Assembly (NCBI GenBank): GCA_029204225.1
Contig: CM055095.1
Coordinates: forward strand, 49,362,841 to 49,426,840
Direction: 5' to 3'
Source of the DNA: Diphasiastrum complanatum
Lineage: Eukaryota > Streptophyta > Lycopodiopsida > Lycopodiales > Lycopodiaceae
DNA length: 64,000 nt
The translations under genes were made by a program, and so were the position numbers. This document shows positions 26,738 to 37,982 of this stretch, piece by piece (within the stretch, counting starts at the first letter, position 1; each line of letters begins with the position of its first letter). The notes under the pieces are model-generated. The model saw only the letters and a program-made list of their open reading frames with translations, made no database searches and was not told the origin of the DNA.

Positions 26738-29646
26738 AAGAAGAAACTTCTTAGTTTTATTGATAAAAGATGAGAGTACAAAGGAATGCATGTAGAAAGT
26801 AAAAGGCCATAAGGTGAATTGAGGTACTGTAAAGCAACTATAGCAAGCAAAAACCCAACAAAGTAGCTACTGAAAGCCTAATGCTTGATGCAAGTTGCTA
26901 GCTAAGATAGCTGCAAGTTTAGGTAGTGTAGGAAGCTGTGAAGTTACCGTTCCTACAACCATGTAGTGCTTGAATGTGTTGTAAAGTGGTAGAAACTCGT
27001 TGCCGATAGTAGGACATAATGATAGATAAAGGTGGTGCACCACGTCCTTGGAGTTTCACAATCCTACGTAAGTTGATAGAAATTCACTGAATTTATTATG
27101 CAAGCCACGATAAGTTTCCAAAACAAGAAATAAAGTCTTCTTGAGGAGCACGATGACGATTATCCCGCTCTTTATGTTGAGCTAAATGAGAAGCAGTAGC
27201 ACCTTGGGAAGTGGAACGAAGGTCTGACCGCAAAGGATTATAACATTATCCCCAAGAGTGCGAACACCCTCAACGCGAGAGAACAAGGTTAACCCGACGA
27301 CGAGACGACTACGATTCAGACACAAGTCAGATGTGTGTTTCCTCCTGAAAAACATGAAAGCCGCTTCATGCGCAATAAATGCAAGTATGTCACAAATGGA
27401 ATCATGAATAGCAGTGTGATTTCACTAGAAGTGCAGTGCAAAAGATGTGTGCCAAGAGAATCAAGAGGATGACCACAGAAACATTTCGTCAAACCCACCA
27501 GCACCAGATGAGAAAGCCCCAATCTAAGAGTGATAACAAGCAGCTTTGAAGAAAGATGCAAGAGTGGAATAACAGGAAGCACAAGCGAAGCAACAACACT
27601 TGGGCTTGCACAAGAAAGAAGGCAAGCCTCGTCCAAAGGTGAATCACCAAGAAGTTGTGTGAAAGCATGAAAATGGATCATAAGATATTTTTGAAAATGA
27701 GCCCGCTAAGGAAGCAAAGAAGCTCGCACAGGTGGAGAGATAAGGTCCTTGGCCGCATGAAGATCTTGAAAGGGAAGATTACCCGTTTTCACATGAGCTA
27801 CCGAATCAAGAAGAATAGGCTAGTTACCCTGCTGAAACCGCAAATAAGTGGATAGATAACAAAGGCTCAAATCTCCGAAATAGTAGTTGCAGCAATAAAA
27901 GATGTGTAGATAAGACCAACACCTCCGAAGAAGCGGAAAGTGACTATTATCTCTTAACAAACCGAACGTCGAAAATTTCAGAGGTTCTTGGACCCATCAA
28001 ATGACCCAAAATAATTGATAAAGTATTATCGAATCCTTGCAACAAAGCCAAAAGTTAAAACATCTAAAATAATTGATAAAGTATTATCGAATCCTTGCAA
28101 CAAAGCCAAAAGTTAAAACATCTAGAGAGGGAGGAACATATCGCAAATTATAAGTTGGTCGTTGAGCGAAGCATTGGGTGAGAATGCTTAGAGCAACTTC
28201 AACATTGCCAAGCTTTGGCAACAAATCAGCATGGCGAACATGCACATCCAAATGTCCCGCAAAGAAGAAGCCACAAAGTCAAGGGTACCTATACGAATAC
28301 CGAACACCCACGTCCCATTAGCCGGAGTATTGAAACTTGCATGTAAAGGGAAATTAGCAAGAAGGCCTTGAGGACACCAAGCTATGCACTTAGAGGGTAT
28401 CACAGTAGACCCAAAGCTAAGAGTTGTTGAGATAAATGTAGGAAAGCTTAAATAACATCGTTAGCAAGTCCCACAATATGAGTGTCATCAATAATAAAGG
28501 GAAACAAATAGGATGGAAAAGCAGCAGAGGAAACTCGTAATGCCCGAAAGTGTGCCAAACCAAAAAAAGGACCACCCAAACGGTTACCTTGCTTGGTACC
28601 ATCAATAGAAGGGAGCTAAGCAAGTGGACCTTGAGTTGCACAAAGTTCTTAGAAAATAATCCCTCGAGAAACGGAATTGAAAGCATTTGAAACATCCACT
28701 TGAAAGACAACCCAATCCGAATGAAGATCCAAAGTAGCTTGCGAAGCGTGTATGATGTTAGTCTCACAACCACCAAGAGTAGCACAACCAAAATGATGAG
28801 AAAAAAGAGGCTCATGAAACTTAACACAAAGTTGAAAACCAAGGGCTCAAGAAACCAATCTATATAATGTTATTGAAGAGCAAACCAAACCCACTAGCAC
28901 AATTATTAGGAGAAAAACAATCACCAAGATCCTTGAAAACTATTCCAAAAGGACATCCAGCTGACAGACAAGGACTGCGAAGAATAGCATTAAAAAAAAG
29001 AGATTCTGCAAGTTGGAAATCAAAATCTAGTTCATAGTCCTCAACAAAAAAGAGGAGACTATCGTTTGTCTATGAATGAAGAAGCTCCAAGGCCTGAATG
29101 GTAGCAGATAAAGGGATTGCTAGACTCATAGGAGCTAGAGCACGAGTCGCAGGAAAATATTCTCCCACTTGCCCTAGTAAAACACAACAACGTAATCGAC
29201 GATGATAGATGAGACGAAAACACAATCTGATACAAAAAAAAAGCCCAATGAGCAACAAGCACGTGACACCGAAGAAAATGCTCCTGTTGCAAATTTTCCA
29301 AATCTCCTGACATAAAACAACGAATTGTATTACGTGATTCACGGTGACCAACATCACCACTCCAAGGAGGCAAGGCAAACACCATAGAGGAAAAAGCAAA
29401 AAGGTATGTGTCAAGCTGCAATATCAAAACGATTGAACGCCAAACGAGACAAGGGCAAGGACAAAGCTCTATAGACGCCCAAGCGCAAAACAAAGGGGAT
29501 GTGTGCAAAAAGACGAGGACAAGGCAAACCTAAGTGGAAGGCGACTAAAACATCAAGGGAGCAAATCTAGATTCAAGCCAAGTCAGGTGGCAACACGGGA
29601 GTAGGGTGAGGTGCATGGTCTACATTAGTCAAGGCAAGCTGTTGGC
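26738..29646 (-). pseudogene. Non-LTR retrotransposon copy, 5'-truncated (inverted-pair left arm)
   Basis: Minus-strand copy of the element at 31494-34517. Recognisable pieces in transcript order are: a poorly conserved N-terminal region (29500-29060), an RT core with VVFQVDVSNAF (about 28700), GTKQGN (about 28605) and IIDDTHIVG (about 28490), then a C-terminal zinc-knuckle-like CFCGHPLDSLGTHLLHC (about 27475), a nuclease-like RRRVNLVLS...EGVRTLG segment (about 27290) and a tail reaching 26738. It starts near 29646, inside the sequence following the zinc finger in the other copy, so it is 5'-truncated, which is typical of target-primed insertion. It lacks about 95 bp of RT sequence near 28615 that the plus copy has, carries a perfect 58-bp tandem duplication, and has many stops. 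In the nuclease-like motif Asp is replaced by Asn (RVNL against RVDL). Confidence 0.75.
28008..28123. repeat. Perfect 58-bp tandem duplication
   Basis: Units 28008-28065 and 28066-28123 are identical. The duplication lies inside the minus-strand non-LTR copy and has no counterpart at the equivalent site of the plus-strand copy, so it arose after the copies diverged. Complete identity suggests a recent event or an assembly artefact. Confidence 0.95.
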
Positions 29647-31290
29647 GAAAATATAGTTCCATGTCCGACTCGGCCCGATTCAACCGATTCAAACCGCCCG
29701 TCTTGAAACCGAATCGGCTGAAACGGACAGGTTTCAATTTTTTTTGCTTTTAGGGTATCTAGGCATGAATTTCAGTATCTATATTCTAGAAATTAGGTAC
29801 TACACATTAAGCATCAAGTAATGTTTTATGTATGATTCATCATTCATCTAGACTCTGGTAACCTCAGGTTCAGATTCGGGTCCTCAATCGATTCGAATCG
29901 GCCGGTTTCGACTCGGTTCTAAATCGACGATTCGGAGCCCTCGAATCGATGATTCGTGAAACTATAGACGAAAAGCATTTTTTTCTAGTGGTTTCATAAT
30001 TCTAGTGCTTTGCTCGATTCATATGTATAATTCTAGTACTTTGCTCAATTCACATATCGCAAGAAGATTTCAAATGTTTGAACGTTGATACACATCCTCA
30101 TACTAATACTACTCGTTGTGGATTTAGCATTGGGTATGCACAAATCTCAATCTTAACTTTCCACCAAGACTTAGCAAAACAAAACAAAACAAAAAACGAT
30201 ATACTAATGCTTCTTTTCAAGCGTTAAACTCATTTGAAACCTATCCTTGGATGCCATCAAGACCCAAATAGGAGCATAGATCCTGTCCAGCCTTGTAATT
30301 CAGAAATAATTCATGCATCAAATGAAGAATTTGTTTTGAAGAGGAATATTGGTGGAGGCCACATTCTATAACATCACCAATTGTACTATTAAATAAGTAC
30401 ACAAACAACATAAAGGAGAATGAAGAAAAGACGAAATCGTGTCAATGCAAATTAAAGTGATCCACGGAGATGTTACACATCCCCACTTGAACATAAAACT
30501 TTGAAAGAGCCGTAGTGATGTTTTTGATTCGCCATGAATCAGCAGATTCAACGATTTAAATTGCTTCAAAACCATTCAAAATTTTCAATCACCAATTCAA
30601 TTGTCAGTTTCATAATTTTAGAGAATGATTTTTTTTTATTTTAGAAGTCGTAGGTCTAGCCCTAATAGGCCTTTGAATCAAGCATAATTCAAATAGATCG
30701 CATATAAGAGCTTGCCAATTAATTAAATGAAGTTTCTATGAAAACAGCATTTGATTTTTGTAGATAGAATTAAAAACATATCCAAATTCTACGATTCAAA
30801 TTGGACAATATGGAGTGACCTGACTCAAAAAAAACAAGATCACGATTAGGTTTCAATCAAAAAGCATTTTTGAGTAAGACTTGAGCTGTGGCCATGCCTT
30901 ATAGTCATGAGACTCAATGTAGACTTAAGAAATTCAACAAGTGCTATAAGGTGCATCATAATTTTAGTTTCTTTCTACTCACATTACTCTTGCCTTTTTA
31001 CTTTTCATTTTTATTCAAGATTCATTCTTTTATTATGTTTCTATTTCAAAAGTTTTCCTTTTCTAAGTTCAGTGGATTTGAAACTTTTGTTTGGGTGATT
31101 TACGTTGTGATATAACCTTTCAATTCGCATTGCAACCTTGTTTGGATGTTTTATATTGCGATTTAGCCTTTCCGCTTGCATCACGCTACTTTCGAGCTTT
31201 GTTTCTAAGGGTAGATTCTTTCATTGTCAATATAGTTTTAGACCAACCTCCATATCCTTCCCCTTCATGCGTACATCGTGAGGCTCACCG
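29647..31290. other. Spacer between the two non-LTR copies
   Basis: About 1.6-1.85 kb without a recognised gene. It holds a patch at 29660-29960 rich in CGATTCGAATCGG-type words in both orientations, plus AT-rich DNA. Frames of about 70 codons near 30888-31300 are Phe/Leu-rich and unassigned; the most rightward may be the 5' end of the plus-strand element. Confidence 0.45.
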
Positions 31291-31296
31291 TGGTCC

Positions 31297-34200
31297 ATGA
31301 TGTTGTGGATTCCTTGTTTGATTTCTTCGGTCATGTGGCGCCATATTGTCCACCTCATCTTTGTCACCACGTTTCTTCCTCTCCTTCAATTTCTGTCTTC
31401 TTCTCCTCACCTCCGTGTTTCTTGTTCGAGTTGTAGTTGCCTTTATGTGGAACGTGTCGGGCTTTCTCAACATCAAAATGCTTGCTCTTCTTTTCGTCAA
31501 CAGCTTGCCCTAACTAATGTAGACCTTGCACCTCAACCTGCTCCCACGCCTGACCCGACTAGACCTAGACCTAGATTTGAGCCCTCGATATTTTAGCCAC
31601 CTCCACTTAGATTTCCCTCGTCCTCGTCTTTATGCACACATCTCCTTGACTTTACACTTGGACATTTAAAGAACTTTGTCGTTACCTTTGTCTCGTTTGG
31701 CTTCCAATCCTTCTGATACCACAGCCTGGCATGCCTTTTTTGCTTTTTCCTCTGTGGTATTTGCATCTGCTTCCTCGAGGTGGTGATACTGGTCACCATG
31801 AACCACGTAACAAAATTCACCACTTTATGTCAGGAGATCAGAAAAATTTGCAAGAGGAGCATTTCCTTCATAGTCATGAGCTTGCTGCTCAACGAGATTT
31901 TGTATTAGATTGTGTTTCTGTCCCACCTGTTCGTCATCGTATATTACTAGGACAAGTGCGAGTATTCTCGTACGGCTCGTGCTCTAGCTCCTATAAGTCC
32001 AGCAATTTCCGCTACAATTAAGGCCTTGGAGCTTCGTCATCCACAAGCAAATGATAGTCTTCTCTCTTTTGTTGAGAGGACTTTGGACCAATTTCATTTT
32101 TTTAATGCTTTTCTTTGCAATCCTCATCTATCAGTTGGAGGCCGAGCATCTTCGTGACTATTTTTCTCATGATGATTCTACTAGTGGATTTGATTTGCTC
32201 TTTCAAGTTTGCTCTTCAATAGCATGTGGACACATTCCCTTTACCATTGCTCACATTCTTGGTTGTTTGATAGTCTTGGATAGGCCTAACGGTGGTTGCT
32301 GTTGGAGAGGTTTTATGCAGATGGGTTTCTCGAGCCCTTGGTTTTCAAGTTTGTGACCATTTTCATGAGAACCTTTTCCCTTATCAGTTTAGTTGTGCTA
32401 CTCCAAGTGGTTATGAGATAATCATACATGCTTTGCATGCTCCTTTGGATCTTCATCCAAATTGGGTTGTCTTTCAAGTGGATGTTTCAAACGCTTTCCA
32501 TTTCATTTCTCGAGGGGCTATTTTCCAAGAACTTCGTGCAGCTCAAGGTCCACTTGCTCAACGCATTCCTTTTGTTTAGTGTTTTTATTTCAAGGACAAA
32601 CCTCTATATTTTAGTCATGTTTTTCGTTCAAGCGATGTTTTGATTATCCCTTCTACTGATGGTACCAAGCAAGGTGACACTTTGGGTAGCTCTCTTTTTG
32701 CTTTGGCACACTTTCGGGCATTACGAGTTTCCTCTACTACTTTTCCATCCTATTTGCTTCCCTCTATTGCTGATGACGCTCATATAGTGGGACTTACTAA
32801 TGATTTCATTCTGGCTTTCTTACATTTCTCTCAACAACTCTCAACTTTGGATCTTATTGTGAATACCTCTAAGTGCATGGCTTGGTGTCCTCAAGGCCTT
32901 CCTGTTGAGTTCCCTTTACATGCAAGTTTCAATAATCCGGTTGATGGGATTCGGGCGCTCAATATTCCTATAGGTACCCCGGACTTCATGGCTTCTTCTT
33001 TGCAGGACACTTTGGATGCGCATGTTCACCACATTGATTTGCTACCAAAGCTTGGCAATGTTGACGTTGCTCTAGGCATTCTCACCCAGTGCTTTGCTCA
33101 ATGGCCAAGTTATATTTTGTGATTTGTCCCCCCCCCCTCTTCAGATGTTTTGGCTTTGTTGCAAGAATTTGATAGTATTTTATCAAATATTTTGGGGCAA
33201 TTGATGGGTCCAAGAACTTTTGATATTTCTGACATTCAGTTAGTTAAGAGACATGTGTCACTTCCCACTTCTTCAAGAGGTGTTAGTTTTTTGCACAATT
33301 TCCATTGCTAAAACTGTTTTTCAAAGGAGTTGGGCCTTTATTGCCTCTGCACTTATTTCTCGGTGTCAACGAAGTAACCAACCTATTCTTCTTGACTCAC
33401 TGGCTCATATGAAAACGAACACCCTTCCTTTTCAACATCTTTATGCGGCCAAGGACCTCATCCCTTCACATGTGTGAGCTTCTTTGCCTCCCTTTTAGAA
33501 TTTGCTTAGTCATCAATGGGCTCATATTCAGAAATATATTATGGAACAGTTCCACTCTCGCTTTCAAACAACTTCTTCGTGATTCACTTTCCGAAGAGGC
33601 TCGGGCCTTCTTGTGCAAGCTTGGCTTGTTGCTCATTCTCTTATTTCGCTCTTGCGTCTTTCTTCTAAGTTGTTTGTCATCACTCTTCGAGTTAGATTGA
33701 GGCTTTCTCATCCGGTGTTGGTGGGTTTGACGAAATGTTCCTGTGGTCAACCTCTTGATTCTCTTGGCACACATCTTATGTGTTGCACTTCTGGTGGAGA
33801 TCACACCACGACTCATTTCCATTGGTGACCTGCTTGCATTTATTGCACATGAATGCAACTTTCATGTTGTTCAGGAGCACACATCTTGCTTGTGTCTGAT
33901 TCATAGTCGTCTCGTCGTCGGGTTGACCTTGCTCTCTCATATGAGGGTGTTCACACGCTTGGGGATGATGTTATTGATGATCCTTTGCGGCTAGACCTCC
34001 TTCGTTCCACTCCAAGGTGTTGCTACTTCCCATGCAACTCAACATAAAGAGCGGTATTATTGTCATCGCGCTCCTCAAGAAAACATTATTCCTTGTGCTT
34101 TGGATAAAAATATTGGTGCCTCCATAATAAATTTGATGATTTTTTATCAACTTGTGCAAGATTTGCAATGAAACTCCAAGGACGTGGTGCATCACCTTTA

Positions 34201-34517
34201 TCTATCATTACGTCTCACTATCGTCGACGAATTTCTACCACTTCATAACACATTCAAGCACTTGCAATACTTTGACGTGTCGTGGTTGTAAGAACGGCTA
34301 CTTCACAGCTTCCTACACTACGTAAACTTGCAACTATCTTAGCTAGCAACTTGCATCAAGCAATAGACTTTCAATAGCTACTTTGGTGGATTTTTGCTTT
34401 GCAATAGTTGCTTTACAGTATCTCAATTCACTTTATGTCCCTTATACCTTTCACATGCATTCCTTTGTACTCATATGAGTTTTCTGATCTTTTATCAATG
34501 AAGATAGGAAGTTTATT
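31297..34517 (+). pseudogene. Non-LTR retrotransposon copy with zinc finger, RT and nuclease-like motif
   Basis: The longer of two inverted copies. In order: a C2HC zinc-finger-like motif, CSSC followed by LSQHQNAC (about 31425-31480); a Pro-rich linker; an RT domain with WVVFQVDVSNAFHFISRGAI and FQELRAAQGPL (about 32460-32560), TDGTKQGDTLGSSLFALAHF (about 32655) and the ADD catalytic box in IADDAHIVG (about 32768); a zinc-knuckle-like CSCGQPLDSLGTHLMCC (about 33740); and a motif RRRVDLALSYEGVHTLGDDV (about 33910-33970) resembling a PD-(D/E)XK nuclease core, followed by HKERYY (about 34050). No APE-type endonuclease was seen before the RT. The layout recalls elements with a restriction-like endonuclease rather than plant L1 or RTE. 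Stops and frame changes split it into at least six frames, so it is inactive. The 3' end lacks a poly-A tail. Confidence 0.72.
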
Positions 34518-34519
34518 CT

Positions 34520-35700
34520 TCAGATCAATAAGCATGGATCAACTTGTGAGAAAACTATTCAATTGTAATGAACTTATGTAGGATTTGGACAATGAATCAT
34601 ATGAGACAATGATGATATATTTTTGTAGTAGAGCTAAATTGTTGACTTTCAAATTTGTCCATAAAACCACCGAAAACAAATCCTGGACAGCTTACACAAT
34701 TTCTTGGGTCATTTCAACTAACAATAAAAAGTGTTGTTTTCTGTTTCCACCGTGGCTTCAACAAATACGAAAAACTTAAGATTGCGTGACTATCCACAAA
34801 CTCTTATGCTTAACTAGTATGGTACACAACTTCCTAAAATAAAAATTGGCCTAGAAGTATTCTCAAATGCCTCTCGAACATTTAAGGAGCAAATCAAATG
34901 GCCAGTCTTTGGTTCTGAGATGGTTCTTCTCCTCATAGCAAGTGCTGCTGCTTGGGTTTATAAAAGGTGGTAACAAGGGAAGCGTATTTTTTATCTTTCA
35001 CTGTCTGGCAAGCGCCACCAGAGACAGCATGTAAAGAGAGAAAACAGGAATAAAAGAGACAGATCTGTTTAATCGTCAGTAATTTGTCTTCTAATTCTAA
35101 ATCTGTCGGTAGAAATTAGCACGTTAGGTGAAAAAACGAACTACGAGCAATGAAGTTATAAACGAATGCGAAACTGCATGGATGGTTCAAGCTTATTGAG
35201 ATTATCACTTGGAAATACTTAAGTCTTACTGACATAAGCACCAACGGAGAGAGTCTAGACCAAAAGATCTCGAAAACAAGAATGGATACTTTAGACAAGA
35301 TCATCCATGAATCAGATCCGAGCGCTGTCCAGGAACATATGAAGGAATTTTCTGATTAATTAAAGTTTGAAAATATCTGATCAGAACATAACACATTACT
35401 TCTGGTTGATTTTTCAGCCTCATCTGTGCATTCCAACAAAATTCGTGCAGCGACCAGCTGAGAAGGAGAATAAAGTAGAAATGCTTCATTAGCTTCAATC
35501 AAAATGACAGAAAGAACCCCCCACCTCTCATGTATGAGCCTGTTTTAGGGCAGAACTTCAATTCTTAATCAGCATGCATTCGTCATTGCTTCAGATAAAA
35601 TTGATCAAAATACATCAATATGAGCAATAAAAAGATGCAACGAACGCCCCACGGCTAGCAGAACATTGCCAGTGATTGCATGTTACGAATAATCGAGAAG
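34520..35700. other. No gene seen
   Basis: AT-rich DNA with no recognised domain. It may be the intronic sequence following the first-exon-like segment immediately to its right on the minus strand. Confidence 0.4.
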
Positions 35701-35718
35701 AAAGAGCATCTCTCACCT

Positions 35719-36010
35719 TCTCAAGGGATCGACGAAGCAGGGCGCCGTTGTCGCCGATCCAACGCCGCACCCAAAAGAGCGAGAGGAGGAGGAAGGAGAG
35801 CTGAAAGCAAGAAATACGATGGCATGTACGGCTGAGATGGGGCAAAAGACTTCGACGATAGAGATTTCTTGAAGAGAATGGTACGAGTTTATGGGTGGTT
35901 TCATACCAACAAACCCCTTTTTGAGTTCTAGAGGGAAACTGGCCACATAAGAAGGGGGGGAGGGGGGTTTGGGTGTGGGTGAGGGCAAGTTTGGGCTTGT
36001 TGTAAAGTCA
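35719..36010 (-). promoter_or_regulatory. Candidate promoter and untranslated first exon
   Basis: On the minus strand a CT/GA-rich patch and an ATATATAGAT TATA-like box (about 36030-36045) are followed by about 290 bp of comparatively GC-rich, CT-rich sequence. This ends CCCTTGAGAAG at 35719 with an immediate GTGAGAG splice donor. Composition changes sharply from the flanking AT-rich DNA, as expected for a transcribed leader. An open frame of 91 codons runs through it but has no recognised domain. The next exon is unknown. RPS7, 21 kb away on the same strand, needs exactly such a leader exon, so it is a candidate partner, but this is inference. Confidence 0.4.
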
Positions 36011-36049
36011 TGTGCATGTGTGTGCGTGGCACATATCTATATATCTCTC

Positions 36050-36890
36050 TCTCTCCTATTCTCTTGTTTTGCTGCTCAATCAATAATCAAAGTAGGATAA
36101 ATGTTTTTGATTAATATTATTCACAAGGTACTTTAGCATTGCTTAATGACAATTTACTTTTATCTTTCTCTTTCTTACATAAATGTTGTTTTTTTTTTAT
36201 AGACTCTCCCTTACCCAGGTGAGATAGAGGCTAACAACGAATGAACCCTCAACTTGCTTGATGTGTGGCCTACGCTTCATAACCACTCGTCCCTACTTTT
36301 CAAATTTCATTATTACAAAAAGCTTGTTCTTCATCGTCAAAAACATGAAAGTGATAATGTTTAGGCCTCATAAAGCATTTTTCAAAGCTTAATATTATTG
36401 AATATTTGGCCCCTCTTCTTCTTAGCTTAGCTTGCCACGAATTGTAAGTGCCCAAGAATTAGGATACCACACTTGGCTTGTCATAACTCATTCATACTCG
36501 GCTCTCTAAATTGAATGTCCATATTACTCACAATTGTCATTGCATTCGATTAAAGCTATTACCTTGAATAGAACGTTGTGGTATACAAAGGCCTTGCCAT
36601 AATGGTGAAATTGTAGGATTGAAAAAGAAAATTCATCTAGTAAAATTTTCTTTCTTTTCTTTGAGATTCAGACAAATTATTAGCTTTTTTGCTACAGAGG
36701 TAAGTATCAGTAAGTTAAGGTATCGTGACAATTCATTTGTCTTCTTTTTTTCATGTTCTAATATCACAATCACTACCACAAAAGTAGCCAAAGTTTTTAC
36801 AATCATAGAACTGAGATTGCATATTGGGATTTAAGAAGACTAAGATTTATGTACAAACTAACTTTGCCAATATATAGGTAAGTTTCATTC
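36050..36890. other. No gene seen
   Basis: AT-rich flank between the first-exon-like segment and the copia LTR; nothing recognised. Confidence 0.45.
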
Positions 36891-36895
36891 GATGA

Positions 36896-37140
36896 TGTTA
36901 GAAATCAATGATAAACTTCATTGTTACTATTTACGAGGTACATTAACGTTGACAGGTGTGACCAGTTGTCATTAGCCGTAGGGTAGTCTATTAGTCTACT
37001 CGTAGGTCTTCTCTCTCTATCAGGGGTTCTTTACATTTAGTATGCTGGATAGTGATAGTGTGATTGTGCGTGTTCTTCTCCACCTTCTTGTGGTGAATGC
37101 TTATGGTGAATGCTTGATGTTGCATATCTGATTATTGACA
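36896..37140 (+). mobile_element. Ty1/copia 5' LTR (~245 bp)
   Basis: Begins TGTTAGAAATC and ends ATTATTGACA, so it has the TG...CA termini of an LTR, and is followed with no gap by a copia-type primer-binding site. It contains a CT-rich segment and short internal duplications (TGGTGAATGCTT twice near 37090). No matching 3' LTR was found in the window, because the element is cut off after the protease region. Confidence 0.75.
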
Positions 37141-37152
37141 TGGTATCAGAGC
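37141..37152 (+). promoter_or_regulatory. Copia primer-binding site
   Basis: TGGTATCAGAGC is complementary to the 3' end of initiator tRNA-Met, the standard copia minus-strand primer site. It abuts the LTR end. Confidence 0.9.
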
Positions 37153-37685
37153 AGCGATAGTCCTGCATGCCTGATCAGTGGATACAGCTTGTCACAGACT
37201 CCGCAATGAAGTGAGAAAGTCCTTCACGAGAGGTGAAAGCTTGAAGAGACAAAAACGGCTGGAAGAAATATTTCTTTGGTGTATTTTGCAGGTTTGGAGA
37301 TCAAAATCATCAGGGGGAACGAAGACACGGTCCCGGAGGCATCAAAAAGGCCAAGGCAGTATTAGACAAATTGAAAATCTGTTGAGTGGGAGAGACTTTT
37401 ACAATACTTCTGAGTTGCTGTGGAAAGTGTTATTTGTGTGAGAGGTTTGCCAAGAAATCTCTCATTTGTCTGTTTGGAGTACTGCAAATCACACTAGACA
37501 GTGTCTAGTACTGCCATTCAAAGTTAGGAGGCTTCATACTTTTCACATTACTAATCTCGGTCTTTTGAACGATCACACATTTCGAAATCTTTGCAAAGAG
37601 GAGGCGGCGTAGCCGCCGCGCCGAAGTGGAAAATCTAGAACATTCCCTCTGAAAGTTCTGATATTCCCTCTACTTTTCATCTTTT

Positions 37686-37937
37686 CTGTACCAATATCGG
37701 ATCGACACGCCAGAGGTAGGAAAAATCTTGAACAGTCGTACATCCGCGCATCATACAAATATAGCATATCTGTACCAATATCTGTTCCATGTGCCAGAAG
37801 TAAAGAAAATACTGAACAGTCGTACATCGGCGCATCATACTGATATCGCATACCTGTACCAATATCAGATCCACGCGCGTGAGCTAAAGAGAATCCCGAG
37901 CAATCGTGCACCCGCGCGTCGTACCGATATCAGGTGT
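37686..37937 (+). repeat. Three-copy 84-bp tandem repeat in the copia leader
   Basis: Units begin CTGTACCAATATC at 37686, 37770 and 37854. Each contains GAACAGTCGTACATC and GCGCATCATAC, with increasing divergence in the third. 84 bp is 28 codons, so the open frame starting at 37728 runs through the repeats into gag without a stop. No function is assigned. Confidence 0.93.
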
Positions 37938-37982
37938 CCAACCAAAAAAAAATTACAGTTCTATAGACTCATCTATCCAGTA

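Noticed and set aside
35713-35988. 91-codon open frame as a protein-coding exon
   Set aside because: Pro/Ser-rich start, no family resemblance, and composition typical of a leader; treated as a candidate untranslated exon instead.
37141-37152. tRNA gene
   Set aside because: Only the 12-nt complement of the initiator tRNA-Met 3' end is present, i.e. a primer-binding site; the same applies at 61528.
37686-37937. CRISPR-like array
   Set aside because: Three contiguous 84-bp units without unique spacers, in a plant retrotransposon leader; an ordinary tandem repeat.
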